Part shown: one piece after another, positions 26,447 through 34,527 of the stretch
How the letters are laid out: each line of letters opens with the position of its first letter
Numbering within the stretch: position 1 is the stretch's first letter
Assembly (NCBI GenBank): GCA_045110475.1
Contig: JBGCGC010000080.1
Location: 1 to 64,000 of the forward strand
Origin: Granulosicoccus sp045110475
GTDB lineage: Bacteria > Pseudomonadota > Gammaproteobacteria > Granulosicoccales > Granulosicoccaceae
Direction of reading: 5' to 3'
DNA: 64,000 bases
Made by a program: the position numbers and the translations under genes
The notes under the pieces: model-generated
Told to the model about the DNA's origin: nothing
Seen by the model: only the letters and a program-made list of their open reading frames with translations
Database searches by the model: none

Positions 26447-28915
26447 ATGGCAAATGAAGTAGCACAAACAGTCACCCTGATAAGTGCAACCAGAATGACT
26501 GAAGGTGTTTTCTGGCAACAATCTGCTCTTGGACAATCCATCCAGAGAATCAGGCAGGACAACGTTAGCCTGGTCATTGACATTGCCTTTGAAAATACAC
26601 AGGGGCTGTCCAGAATTTATAACGACGCTATAAACAGCGCACAGGAAAACTCGACCCTTGTGTTGTTACATGATGATGTCTGGATTGACGATCCGCGTTT
26701 TCTTGACACTATTGAATCCGGTTTGCTTGCATTCGATGTTATCGGTGTAGCGGGCAACCGTTGCATTCAACCCGGGCAACCCGCATGGGCATTTATCGAT
26801 ACAAAATTCACCTGGGACAAAAAGGCAAACCTGAGTGGTTCCATCAGGCATGGAAAGCAAGCAGACGGTGTGCTTAGTCAGTACGGCCCCTCTCAGCTCG
26901 AGTGTGAATTGTTAGATGGCGTTTTTCTGGCTGTCAGAAAAAAAACTCTGGCAAGCACCAAGGTACGCTTTGATGAAAGATTTGATTTTCATTTTTATGA
27001 TATGGATTTTTGTCGAAGTGCACGAAAAGCAGGGTTAAAACCGGGTACCTGGCCGATAAACCTGACTCATCAAAGCGATGGAAACTTCGGATCCAAAGCG
27101 TGGCGAAAAGCTCTGCTTGTCTATCTCGACAAATGGGAAGCGGAAAGTTCAGATTTTCGGCCTGTTGAGGTACCGGATGAACTGGAAACGATTGTTGCAG
27201 AGGTAATTGCCGCCGCTCAAAACTTTCGGGAACAAGGGCTAATAGAAGAGGCGTGCGAATGCCTCAGACAAGTTCTTGAAATACAACCGGACAATCCTGA
27301 TGCCAATTTTTATTTTGGATCTTTAGCTGCCGACACACGCTCCGTTGAGGACGCCTTGCCCTACCTGGAAAAAGCGGCTTTGGGGGATCGGGACTCAGAA
27401 ACCTATTGGATAAGTTACATTGAAGCGTTGACGGTATCAGGTGACACCGACAAGGCGATGTCATCCATAACGTTGGCCTCAAACTACGGTTTGACAGCCG
27501 AACGCGCAAGTTTGCTCAGAGACGCCTTGCCTGAATCGTCAGAGCAGATAGTGCCCCTCAAACCCATCGATCAGGTTTTTCAGGAAGTTCTTGCCTCAAA
27601 CGTTAACGCTGTAAAAAAAGTGCTTGCCACAATTGACTCAGAAGGGCAGTACCCTGAAATATCACCTGATCTTGACGTGGTGGCATTTAAAAATAATGTT
27701 GAAGCACTGCTGCAGGCTGACAGGATCGACGATGTTTTAACGCTCGTGTTCAGCATCACCAGCAATCTGAAAAATACACCCGAATTCGTGGGTCATAAAG
27801 TCTCCATATCGTATTTTGATCATGTTCTGGAAAATATTGATTTAAAGATCAGCGATGTAAAACCTGCAGTTGAAAAACATGCAAACCTTGTGATTGCCTC
27901 TGAGATTTATGATTCAGGTGGACATACAAAGGTCATCAGTGAACTTCTCGCTGAAATAGACAGTCCGGTTCTGGTAATTACCGATGTGTTTAATCGATTT
28001 AACGAGTCGGATACCTTTGAAAAAATCATTCCCGATTTCCCGGAATGCCCTGTATTTGTCCTACCTGGAAAAGGTTTCCTTGACAAAGCCCAACGACTGG
28101 CAAGGTTTATCAACGGCCATGCAAAAAATGTTTTTCTGTTGTCACATCATGAGGATTCTGTAGCTGTCACGGCCTGCCAGAAAAATCTCCAAGCCCGGTT
28201 CTATTTTGTCCATCATGCTGATCATAATCCATCACTGGGAAATCATGTGAGCACCTTTCAGCATGTTGACTTGTTTGCAGAAGTGGCGCGTCAATGTGAA
28301 AAGCAACTGGATAGTAAGGTGCATATACTCCCCGTCCATGCAGACGATTTAGGTGCAAAGGTTTTTTCATACCCTGTCAAAAAGTTCTCAACCATCAGTG
28401 CTGGTGCACCGAATAAATTTGATTTTTCCGGATTGATGAGTCTTGCAAGATACGTGGCACTGGCCATCAAGACAAGCGGTGGGCTTCACTATCATTTTGG
28501 CAGTTTGACCAATGATCAAATCAATCTTATTGTTGGCGAACTGGAGAACGCGGCGATCGCACCGCAATCGTTCGTGTATATGGGGAATGTACCGTCTCTT
28601 TGGAAAGCCATGTGTGAGGTTGATGCACACGTGTACATTGGTTCTTTTCCAGTTCGTGGTGGAAAAGGGGAGATAGAGGCCCAGGGTGCATCGTTGCCTA
28701 TGTTGATCTATAAAAATCCTGACGGACCCAAGTATTTGACAATTACAAGCTGCAACCCGCTAACTCACTATTGGCATACTCCCATCAATTTTTGCGATGG
28801 TCTGCGCCGCATCATGCTTGATCACGAAAATTCTGCAACTCAATCCAGGCAGCACTATCTGGCACATCATTCCAAATCGCATTTTTTAAAGGCTTTGCAC
28901 AGTCTTGTTCAATAA
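26447..28915 (+). CDS. Multi-domain glycosyltransferase with TPR-like middle
   Basis: The 822-aa protein seems to combine three parts. Residues 1-235 look like a GT-A (GT2-like) fold: STLVLLHDDVWIDDPRF holds a DD pair near 76-77 that fits a metal-binding DXD, LLDGVFLAVRKKTL and FHFYDMDFCRSARKAG are typical acceptor-side motifs, and LTHQSDGNFG ends the domain. Residues about 240-345 contain TPR-like helices (EACECLRQVLEIQPDNPDANFYFG). Residues 475-820 resemble a GT-B half (IYDSGGHTKVISELLAEI; VDAHVYIGSFPVRGGKGEIEAQGASLPMLIY). Such fusions act in protein or surface glycan glycosylation. The DNA is AT-richer than its surroundings, suggesting transfer. Donor and acceptor are unknown. Confidence 0.75.
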   Translation: MANEVAQTVTLISATRMTEGVFWQQSALGQSIQRIRQDNVSLVIDIAFENTQGLSRIYNDAINSAQENSTLVLLHDDVWIDDPRFLDTIESGLLAFDVIGVAGNRCIQPGQPAWAFIDTKFTWDKKANLSGSIRHGKQADGVLSQYGPSQLECELLDGVFLAVRKKTLASTKVRFDERFDFHFYDMDFCRSARKAGLKPGTWPINLTHQSDGNFGSKAWRKALLVYLDKWEAESSDFRPVEVPDELETIVAEVIAAAQNFREQGLIEEACECLRQVLEIQPDNPDANFYFGSLAADTRSVEDALPYLEKAALGDRDSETYWISYIEALTVSGDTDKAMSSITLASNYGLTAERASLLRDALPESSEQIVPLKPIDQVFQEVLASNVNAVKKVLATIDSEGQYPEISPDLDVVAFKNNVEALLQADRIDDVLTLVFSITSNLKNTPEFVGHKVSISYFDHVLENIDLKISDVKPAVEKHANLVIASEIYDSGGHTKVISELLAEIDSPVLVITDVFNRFNESDTFEKIIPDFPECPVFVLPGKGFLDKAQRLARFINGHAKNVFLLSHHEDSVAVTACQKNLQARFYFVHHADHNPSLGNHVSTFQHVDLFAEVARQCEKQLDSKVHILPVHADDLGAKVFSYPVKKFSTISAGAPNKFDFSGLMSLARYVALAIKTSGGLHYHFGSLTNDQINLIVGELENAAIAPQSFVYMGNVPSLWKAMCEVDAHVYIGSFPVRGGKGEIEAQGASLPMLIYKNPDGPKYLTITSCNPLTHYWHTPINFCDGLRRIMLDHENSATQSRQHYLAHHSKSHFLKALHSLVQ

Positions 28916-29030
28916 CTGACAGGTTTTAATCGTCAGACCACTGATCTTTTGGATAATTTCGCATTTTTCAGTGTGAGCGTCCGCAGAGCCGATCTCTGGT
29001 AGAGCGGTGGTGAATCTACTGATTTCGGGT

Positions 29031-30167
29031 TCAACCAGATGCTGCGAGCGCTAGGAGCCTGCCGGGCGCTGAACCAAACTCATGGACTGCAGAGATAACC
29101 TGCAGTTGATCCTGCGATTCCAATTGCGGCCCTATCGGGAGACTAAGCACCTCACTAGCTAATTTTTCCGCGATAGGAAAATCCCCTTGTCTGTAACCGA
29201 GGCTGGAGTACGCCTGTTGTAGATGTGGAGGAACCGGGTAGTGAATCAAGGATCCGATGCCCTTGTGCGTTAGGAAATTCTGTAGTGCTGTTCTTTCAGA
29301 GGTACGCACAACATACAGATGCCAGACAGGCTCGCACCACTCACAAACACTGGGTACTTCAAGGTAGCTCTCCACAAAGTGCTCCTGATAGCGCTTGGCA
29401 ATATCAGCTCTACGTGCAGTCCACGGGTCAAGGTACTTTAGCTTGACGCTCAGCACTGCCGCCTGAATTGGATCAAGGCGGCTGTTGTAGCCTCGCTCTT
29501 CATTGATATATTTATCTCGTGAGCCATAGTTGCGAAGCACTCGTAGCCGATCGGCAATCTCAGAATCGTTAGTTGTCACGGCACCGCCATCTCCAAGCGC
29601 ACCCAGATTCTTGCCGGGATAAAAACTCCAGGCAACAGCGTGCCCATGTCCCCCTATGCGTTTACCCCGGTAACGTGATCCATGCGCTTGCGCTGCATCT
29701 TCCAACACGTTAAGCCCATATTTTTTCGCTATTGCCAGAATAGGTTGCATATCTGCTGGCTGGCCGTACAAATGAACGGGAATTATGGCTGTGGTACGCG
29801 AAGAAATAGCCGCTTCAATCAAGCTTGGATCGATATTGCCTGTTTTTTCTACCGGTTCGACCGGCACTGGAGTAGCGCCACATTGACTGACTGCCAACCA
29901 GGTGGCGATATACGTATTTGACGGTACGATTACTTCATCGCCTGCGCCAACACCCATGGCACGCAGTGCAAGGTGCAGAGCATCAAGGCCATTTGCGACG
30001 CTAACGCAATGCTGAACCTCACAGTAATTGGCAAACTCACTTTCGAAGGTGTCTACCTCTGGACCTAAAACGTACCACCCGGAGGATATGACGCGATCAA
30101 TAGCGTGCCTTATTTCATCATGAAGCTCAGTATGTGCAGCCTTGAGATCGAGGAAAGGAATCACCAT
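29031..30167 (-). CDS. DegT/DnrJ/EryC1 sugar aminotransferase
   Basis: PLP-dependent aminotransferase that converts a keto nucleotide sugar into an amino sugar. The 378 aa show the family pattern: IPFLDLKAAHTELHDEI, SGWYVLGPEVDTFE, GDEVIVPSNTYIA, LEDAAQAHGSRYRGKRIG, and the PLP lysine in SFYPGKNLGALGDGG, followed by YGSRDKY and GYNSRLDPIQAAVL. It most resembles enzymes making 3-amino-3,6-dideoxyhexoses (FdtB/QdtB type), but neither the dehydratase nor a ketoisomerase is in the window. The last codons contain AGGCTCCTAG, a 10-mer shared with the GC-rich repeat ends. The GNAT gene lies upstream on the same strand. Confidence 0.9.
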   Translation of the reverse strand: MVIPFLDLKAAHTELHDEIRHAIDRVISSGWYVLGPEVDTFESEFANYCEVQHCVSVANGLDALHLALRAMGVGAGDEVIVPSNTYIATWLAVSQCGATPVPVEPVEKTGNIDPSLIEAAISSRTTAIIPVHLYGQPADMQPILAIAKKYGLNVLEDAAQAHGSRYRGKRIGGHGHAVAWSFYPGKNLGALGDGGAVTTNDSEIADRLRVLRNYGSRDKYINEERGYNSRLDPIQAAVLSVKLKYLDPWTARRADIAKRYQEHFVESYLEVPSVCEWCEPVWHLYVVRTSERTALQNFLTHKGIGSLIHYPVPPHLQQAYSSLGYRQGDFPIAEKLASEVLSLPIGPQLESQDQLQVISAVHEFGSAPGRLLALAASG

Positions 30168-30291
30168 TACGATGTAAAGCGCACAATATATTCACGGTAG
30201 CTACGTGTGTAGATTACTGAGCAATAACACGCCGCTAGTACAATGGACAGGCTGTGCTCCTCGGTAGGAAACAGGATGTCACCATGATTTT

Positions 30292-30314
30292 TTATCATCA
30301 AATATCCAGGCTAG
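30292..30314. repeat. Possible right-end fragment of the 166-bp palindromic repeat
   Basis: ATCATCAAATATCCAGGCTAG ends in the same CCAGGCTAG as the full copies, preceded by an imperfect match to CATGAATAAT. The CTAG (30311-30314) stands 1 nt from the stop codon of the minus-strand GNAT gene (30316-30318). The match is short, so it may be coincidence. Confidence 0.4.
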
Positions 30315-30315
30315 G

Positions 30316-31023
30316 TCAGTTCACGCTAACAGCATCAGGCAGAAATTTGATATAGCGTTTGCGCGCGGTGTGAACTGCCTTGTTATCAATTTCAAACAGG
30401 TAATCCTCACTTGTTTCTCCAACCCGATGTGCGCCAAACCGTTCGTGGTAGCTAAGCACACGATCATTTCCTTTTCTGACATCGAAGTGTGCAGATCTAA
30501 AACCCAGAACATCGATGGCGTATGCATAGACCATGAGCGTTGACTCTATCGCCGCATGCTTGGGAGCGTCATCGCTTAAGATCCACGACCCCCAACAAAA
30601 GCTACTGTCTCTTGCATCATATAGGCGAACTGTTCCAACAGGTTTGGCACTGTGCTCTATGATGAAATAGGCCTGATCTCGTGCCGATGCATAGTTTTTC
30701 AAATAGTTTAACTGGGAGCTGATGTCTATTTGAACGGGGTTTAAGTACTTCGACTTCCTATCGTCAGCTCGCAGAGACAATATAAAATCAGCGTCTTTCA
30801 ATTCGGCGTCTCTGAAAAAAAGCGTCCTGCCTTTGACTGATTTGGCCTTGTGAATGGTTGGATACAAGCTGGCGCTCATCTTACAGATGCTGATAAAATC
30901 ACGTGATATCTGTGCAGCGACTGATCGATAGTAAGCTTTTGTTCCATCACGCACTTTGTAAGAAGATCGCCACAGATTGAATGCTGATACCTGACAGCCT
31001 TTTCTCTTTTTTAAAAATTTCAA
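30316..31023 (-). CDS. GNAT-family N-acetyltransferase
   Basis: Acetyl-CoA-dependent acyltransferase. The core (residues about 65-225 from the longest start) follows the RimJ/RimL-like GNAT pattern: LFFRDAELKDADFILSLR, YFIIEHSAKPVGTVRLYD, a helix that would contact acetyl-CoA, and VLGFRSAHFDVRKGNDRVLSYHERFGAHRVG. The first 48 residues (MKFLKKRKGCQVS...) have no family counterpart, and an ATG at 30879 is a plausible alternative start. Together with the aminotransferase just downstream it could N-acetylate an amino-sugar nucleotide, as WecD-type GNAT enzymes do; that role is inferred. The gene is AT-rich compared with the core genes. Confidence 0.8.
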   Translation of the reverse strand: MKFLKKRKGCQVSAFNLWRSSYKVRDGTKAYYRSVAAQISRDFISICKMSASLYPTIHKAKSVKGRTLFFRDAELKDADFILSLRADDRKSKYLNPVQIDISSQLNYLKNYASARDQAYFIIEHSAKPVGTVRLYDARDSSFCWGSWILSDDAPKHAAIESTLMVYAYAIDVLGFRSAHFDVRKGNDRVLSYHERFGAHRVGETSEDYLFEIDNKAVHTARKRYIKFLPDAVSVN

Positions 31024-31207
31024 TCAATAAAATTGCAATCAATATGCCAGATTGGAGTGTCGGTCGACTCGTTCTGACCATGTGCTTACAGACGCTCTCA
31101 CTCTGTTGTTGCGATGATTGCGGCTAACGCATTTGAGTCTCCTGAATGCTTCTATCCTGACATACGGCATGATGTTTGCCACGAGCAGGCAGTAGGATCG
31201 GCTCGCC

Positions 31208-31255
31208 CTAGGAGTCTGCGCGACCGGGGCCGCCTCCGGCCGCGCAGGCTCCTAG
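31208..31255. repeat. GC-rich CTAG-bounded palindrome, 48 bp
   Basis: CTAGGAGTCTGCGCGACC and its partner GGCCGCGCAGGCTCCTAG are the two ends of a 48-bp inverted repeat with 24-nt arms that match at 20 of 24 positions and no loop. It lies in the 331-nt gap between the divergent GNAT and GT41 genes; the rest of that gap holds no gene I can support. The right 23 nt recur exactly at 45067-45089. Confidence 0.85.
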
Positions 31256-31354
31256 ACCCCTGTAGATATTTCAAGCGTGTTGAACAGGCGAAGCGTTATC
31301 TGTCGGTATAGGGTTCTGCGTTGTCATATGCTGCTTTTTCCAAAAGGGGAATTT

Positions 31355-33043
31355 ATGTCTGCAAGCTGTCTCGCTGATGTTGAGAATGAGGTGGTAGGGC
31401 TGTTTTTCAATAAGGAATATCTGGCTGTGGAGAATCGCATCCAACCGCTGCTGGAACAGCATCCTGATTGGCTTAACGGTTGGAAAATTCTCAGCGATAC
31501 GCTTCTGGTTCAGGGAAAAGAGGCGAAAAAAGCTGCTGGAAAAGCGCTTGCGTTAAATCAGCATGATGCCGCCGAGCATTGTTATTTCGGTTTGATTCTG
31601 AAAGCCGAAGGCGATCTGATGGGAGCGGCAGACTCCTTCGCCAAAGCTATTGAGTTAAACCCTAATAGCGCATCAGCGCATAATAACCTTGGCATTGTGA
31701 AAAAGGATTCGGGGCAGGTACCAGAGGGCATTACCCATTATCAAAAAGCTTTGAAAATCAATCCTGATTATTCAGATTGTTTTAGTAATCTCCTGTTCTG
31801 TCTTTCTCATTACGATGGCATTGATGCCAGGACGCTGTTCAAAAGGCATGGCGCGTATAGTGATCAATACGAAAAACCATTGATACCCAAGTGGCGCATG
31901 CATCGAAATGACAGGTGCAGAGATCGAAAGCTTAGAGTCGGATTTGTGTCGGCTGATTTTAGAGAGCACTCAGTTGCCAATTGCTTGTTGCCGTTACTTG
32001 AGCATCTCCAGAATTCAAAAGAGTTGACGTTGTTTGCCTATTACAACCATAGTATTGAAGACGAAATAACGCGGACCCTGCAAGGACATTTTGCTCATTG
32101 GACGAATATCAATGACAAGGCAGATGGGGATGTTGTTCAAATCGTACAAGAGCATGGTATTGACATACTGGTGGATTTGTCGGGGCATACCGCTGGTAAT
32201 CGATTAAGGTTGTTTGCGATGAAGCCGGCCCCAATTCAGGTTTCCTGGTTTGGGTATCTGGCGACAACCGGTTTGAAAGCCATGGACTACTATCTTGCAG
32301 ACGCCTATTTGGCTCCGAATAAACTGCTTGATAAATACTTTAGTGAAAAACTCGTCAAGTTGCCGGTAAATGCAAGTTTTGTTGCGGCGGCTCATTCTCC
32401 AGATATCAGTCCATTGCCCGCTCTCGAAAAATCTTATGTCACATTTGGATCGTTTAACCGGCCCAGCAAAGTCAGTGACAGTACGATCGTTCAATGGGCT
32501 GCATTGCTTCAAGCGATTCCCACATCAACATTGCTGCTAGGAGCAATGGCACGCAATGATTCGGACAACACGTTTGTCACACGATTTGCGAAGTCTGGTA
32601 TCGATGAATCGAGATTGATTTTCCATGCACGCACCAGTTTGCAAGACTACATGGCGTTGCACGAAAAGGTGGATATCTGTCTTGATACTCAGCCATCGAG
32701 CAGTATCACCCCTACCTTTTTTGCGTTATGGATGGGTGTGCCAACGCTCTGCATGGAGGCGCAGACACTAACAGGCAGAGGTTCCATGGCCATCATGTCG
32801 CACCTGAATCTGACGGGGTTTGTTGCAAAGGATAGTCAGGATTTTATTAACAAGGGAAAGTACTGGTCCGACAATAGACACGAGCTTGATCAGATCCGGC
32901 AATCGATGCGCGAACGTTTTTATGCGTCGAGACTTGCCGATAGCAGGTGCCTGAGTCAGGCGCTGGAAGTCGCGTTCAGAAAGATGTGGCATATATGGTG
33001 TAAACGACAGTCAAAGCGTTCGTTTGAAGTCGATGCACAGTAG
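31355..33043 (+). CDS. TPR protein O-GlcNAc transferase-like enzyme (GT41, SPINDLY type)
   Basis: Soluble glycosyltransferase predicted to modify protein Ser/Thr or Asn residues. Residues 1-165 contain TPR repeats (AADSFAKAIELNPNSASAHNNLG; PEGITHYQKALKINPDYSDC). The catalytic part carries GT41 hallmarks: LRVGFVSADFREHSVA, DILVDLSGHTAGNRLRLFAMKPAPIQVSWFGY, TFGSFNRPSKVSD, and SSSITPTFFALWMGVPTLCM-like GRGSMAIMSHLNL. The ATG at 31355 has AAGGGGA 5-10 nt upstream and removes 26 residues without family similarity that a start at 31277 would add; the product is 562 aa. The acceptor is unknown; flagellin or adhesins are usual targets of such enzymes, but none is encoded here. Confidence 0.88.
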   Translation: MSASCLADVENEVVGLFFNKEYLAVENRIQPLLEQHPDWLNGWKILSDTLLVQGKEAKKAAGKALALNQHDAAEHCYFGLILKAEGDLMGAADSFAKAIELNPNSASAHNNLGIVKKDSGQVPEGITHYQKALKINPDYSDCFSNLLFCLSHYDGIDARTLFKRHGAYSDQYEKPLIPKWRMHRNDRCRDRKLRVGFVSADFREHSVANCLLPLLEHLQNSKELTLFAYYNHSIEDEITRTLQGHFAHWTNINDKADGDVVQIVQEHGIDILVDLSGHTAGNRLRLFAMKPAPIQVSWFGYLATTGLKAMDYYLADAYLAPNKLLDKYFSEKLVKLPVNASFVAAAHSPDISPLPALEKSYVTFGSFNRPSKVSDSTIVQWAALLQAIPTSTLLLGAMARNDSDNTFVTRFAKSGIDESRLIFHARTSLQDYMALHEKVDICLDTQPSSSITPTFFALWMGVPTLCMEAQTLTGRGSMAIMSHLNLTGFVAKDSQDFINKGKYWSDNRHELDQIRQSMRERFYASRLADSRCLSQALEVAFRKMWHIWCKRQSKRSFEVDAQ

Positions 33044-33371
33044 CTTGCACGCTTTACCCACCATTGAAACGGGAGGCATCTGGCGCGGTCCTTACTACCC
33101 TTGATCAGAGACGTTGCCATTTGGTCATATTGCAAATAGCAGGAAGTAAGGGGTTTTCCGGCTCAAACTGTGATTTGGTTGGCAAATGAAAAGCATGGTG
33201 AGTCGATCGTTACTCGCTTGAATCAATCAATAATATACCGGGCCGCTGTTCGTTGGTATTGTGTGTGGCCTGATGTGACACGCCTCTGAATACCGATACT
33301 GTTTGCCGGTTTTGGATGGTCTCGCCACCCATTAGAACATTTGTCTTTCCATTGCCAGTCGCCCCGATACC
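33044..33371. other. Intergenic region, no gene seen
   Basis: These 328 nt between the GT41 gene and the lipoprotein gene contain no convincing reading frame, tRNA or terminator. AACGGGAGG at 33069-33077 resembles a ribosome-binding site but leads to no open frame. The region presumably holds the promoter of the lipoprotein gene. Confidence 0.5.
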
Positions 33372-34466
33372 ATGTCTGATAGATCGCTAAAAAGCTATAC
33401 AAAGGATGTGCTTTTGCGCACGACCCTACTACTTCCTCTGGTGTTAGGCATCGCTGCCTGTACAGACTCCGATGATAGTGAGTCTTCCAGTATTGTTATA
33501 ACGCCTGACTCTGTAGTACTGGCAGTTATTGGTGATGTCCCTGATCAACCGGATAGCGACAAGGCAATCGCCGAGTTTCCTCAGCTAATCCAGTCCATCA
33601 ACACTGACCCCACAGCATCTACAACCATTCACGTTGGGGATATCAAGGGTGGTGAGACACCTTGTGTGGATCAAAGCTATCAGGACGTGTTTAACCTGTT
33701 CCAGACGTTTGATCAACCTCTGATCTATTCGATCGGGGATAACGAATGGACAGACTGTGATAGAGCTAGCGCCGGGTCGTACGATCCTGAGGAGCGATTG
33801 ACCAAACTGCGCGAGATCTTTTTCTCTGTGCCCGGAACCTCTCTTGGAAAAACCACCAGACAAGTTTCAGCCCAGGAAAGTTATCCGGAAAATCAGTTAT
33901 GGCAGGAAAAAGGCCTGACGTTTGCCACGCTGCATGTCGTTGGTACAAACAACAATCTGATTACGCGTGCCGGAACACCCAGTGCGGTTGAACAAAGTGC
34001 CAGTGGCTCTTCGGAATATGGTCGGCGCAACAATGCCAACATTTCCTGGATTCGTAATATTTTCCAACAGGCCATGCAGGATCAATCTGCCGGTGTCGCG
34101 CTGTTTCTTCACGCCGATATGTGGAAAACACGAGAAGAGTTCAGCGAGTCGATTCTTGGTGGCTTCAGGCAGACTATCCAAGAGCTGTCTATTCAGGCGG
34201 AAGCGTTCGGTAAACCCGTCCTGATTGTGAGTGGTGACAACCGTTTCAGGGAAGACCAAGGGGTGACATGGTTTTCACTGTATGACGTTAGCCCGGTTAG
34301 CAATATCACTCAAGTGATCGTGCCGCGAGGCATTCAATACGTTAGTAATAATACAAAGGTGAGGTCAACCTGGTTAAAACTTGCTGCCAATGCCAATCCT
34401 ACCGCGGAGTCAGTGTTCGACTGGGTATTGGTGTCCAGTACTTACCCGGCGCCAACCGCCCAATAA
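33372..34466 (+). CDS. Secreted lipoprotein, calcineurin-like phosphoesterase-like
   Basis: The 364-aa protein has a charged N-terminus, a hydrophobic stretch and a lipobox (LVLGIAAC near residue 29), then an acidic linker, so it is probably an outer-membrane or periplasmic lipoprotein. The domain shows metallophosphoesterase-like motifs: VLAVIGDVPDQPD, TIHVGDIKGG, IYSIGDNEWTDC and LFLHADMW, matching the D-x-H/GD-x/GDN-E/H order loosely. The first motif reads GDV rather than the canonical DxH, so catalysis is uncertain. The substrate is unknown. It converges on the gene for the six-cysteine repeat protein. Confidence 0.75.
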   Translation: MSDRSLKSYTKDVLLRTTLLLPLVLGIAACTDSDDSESSSIVITPDSVVLAVIGDVPDQPDSDKAIAEFPQLIQSINTDPTASTTIHVGDIKGGETPCVDQSYQDVFNLFQTFDQPLIYSIGDNEWTDCDRASAGSYDPEERLTKLREIFFSVPGTSLGKTTRQVSAQESYPENQLWQEKGLTFATLHVVGTNNNLITRAGTPSAVEQSASGSSEYGRRNNANISWIRNIFQQAMQDQSAGVALFLHADMWKTREEFSESILGGFRQTIQELSIQAEAFGKPVLIVSGDNRFREDQGVTWFSLYDVSPVSNITQVIVPRGIQYVSNNTKVRSTWLKLAANANPTAESVFDWVLVSSTYPAPTAQ

Positions 34467-34502
34467 AAAAAGCGATGCCGATCATCCCCGATCGACATCG
34501 CT
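34464..34502 (-). terminator. Intrinsic terminator of the minus-strand repeat-protein gene
   Basis: AGCGATG (34471-34477) pairs with CATCGCT (34496-34502), extended inward by CGATC/GATCG, and on the minus strand the stem is followed by TTTTTTT (complement of 34464-34470). It serves the gene ending at 34528; its U-tract side abuts the stop codon of the converging lipoprotein gene. Confidence 0.85.
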
Positions 34503-34527
34503 CCAGTCAGTGTAGTAGATCGTTATC

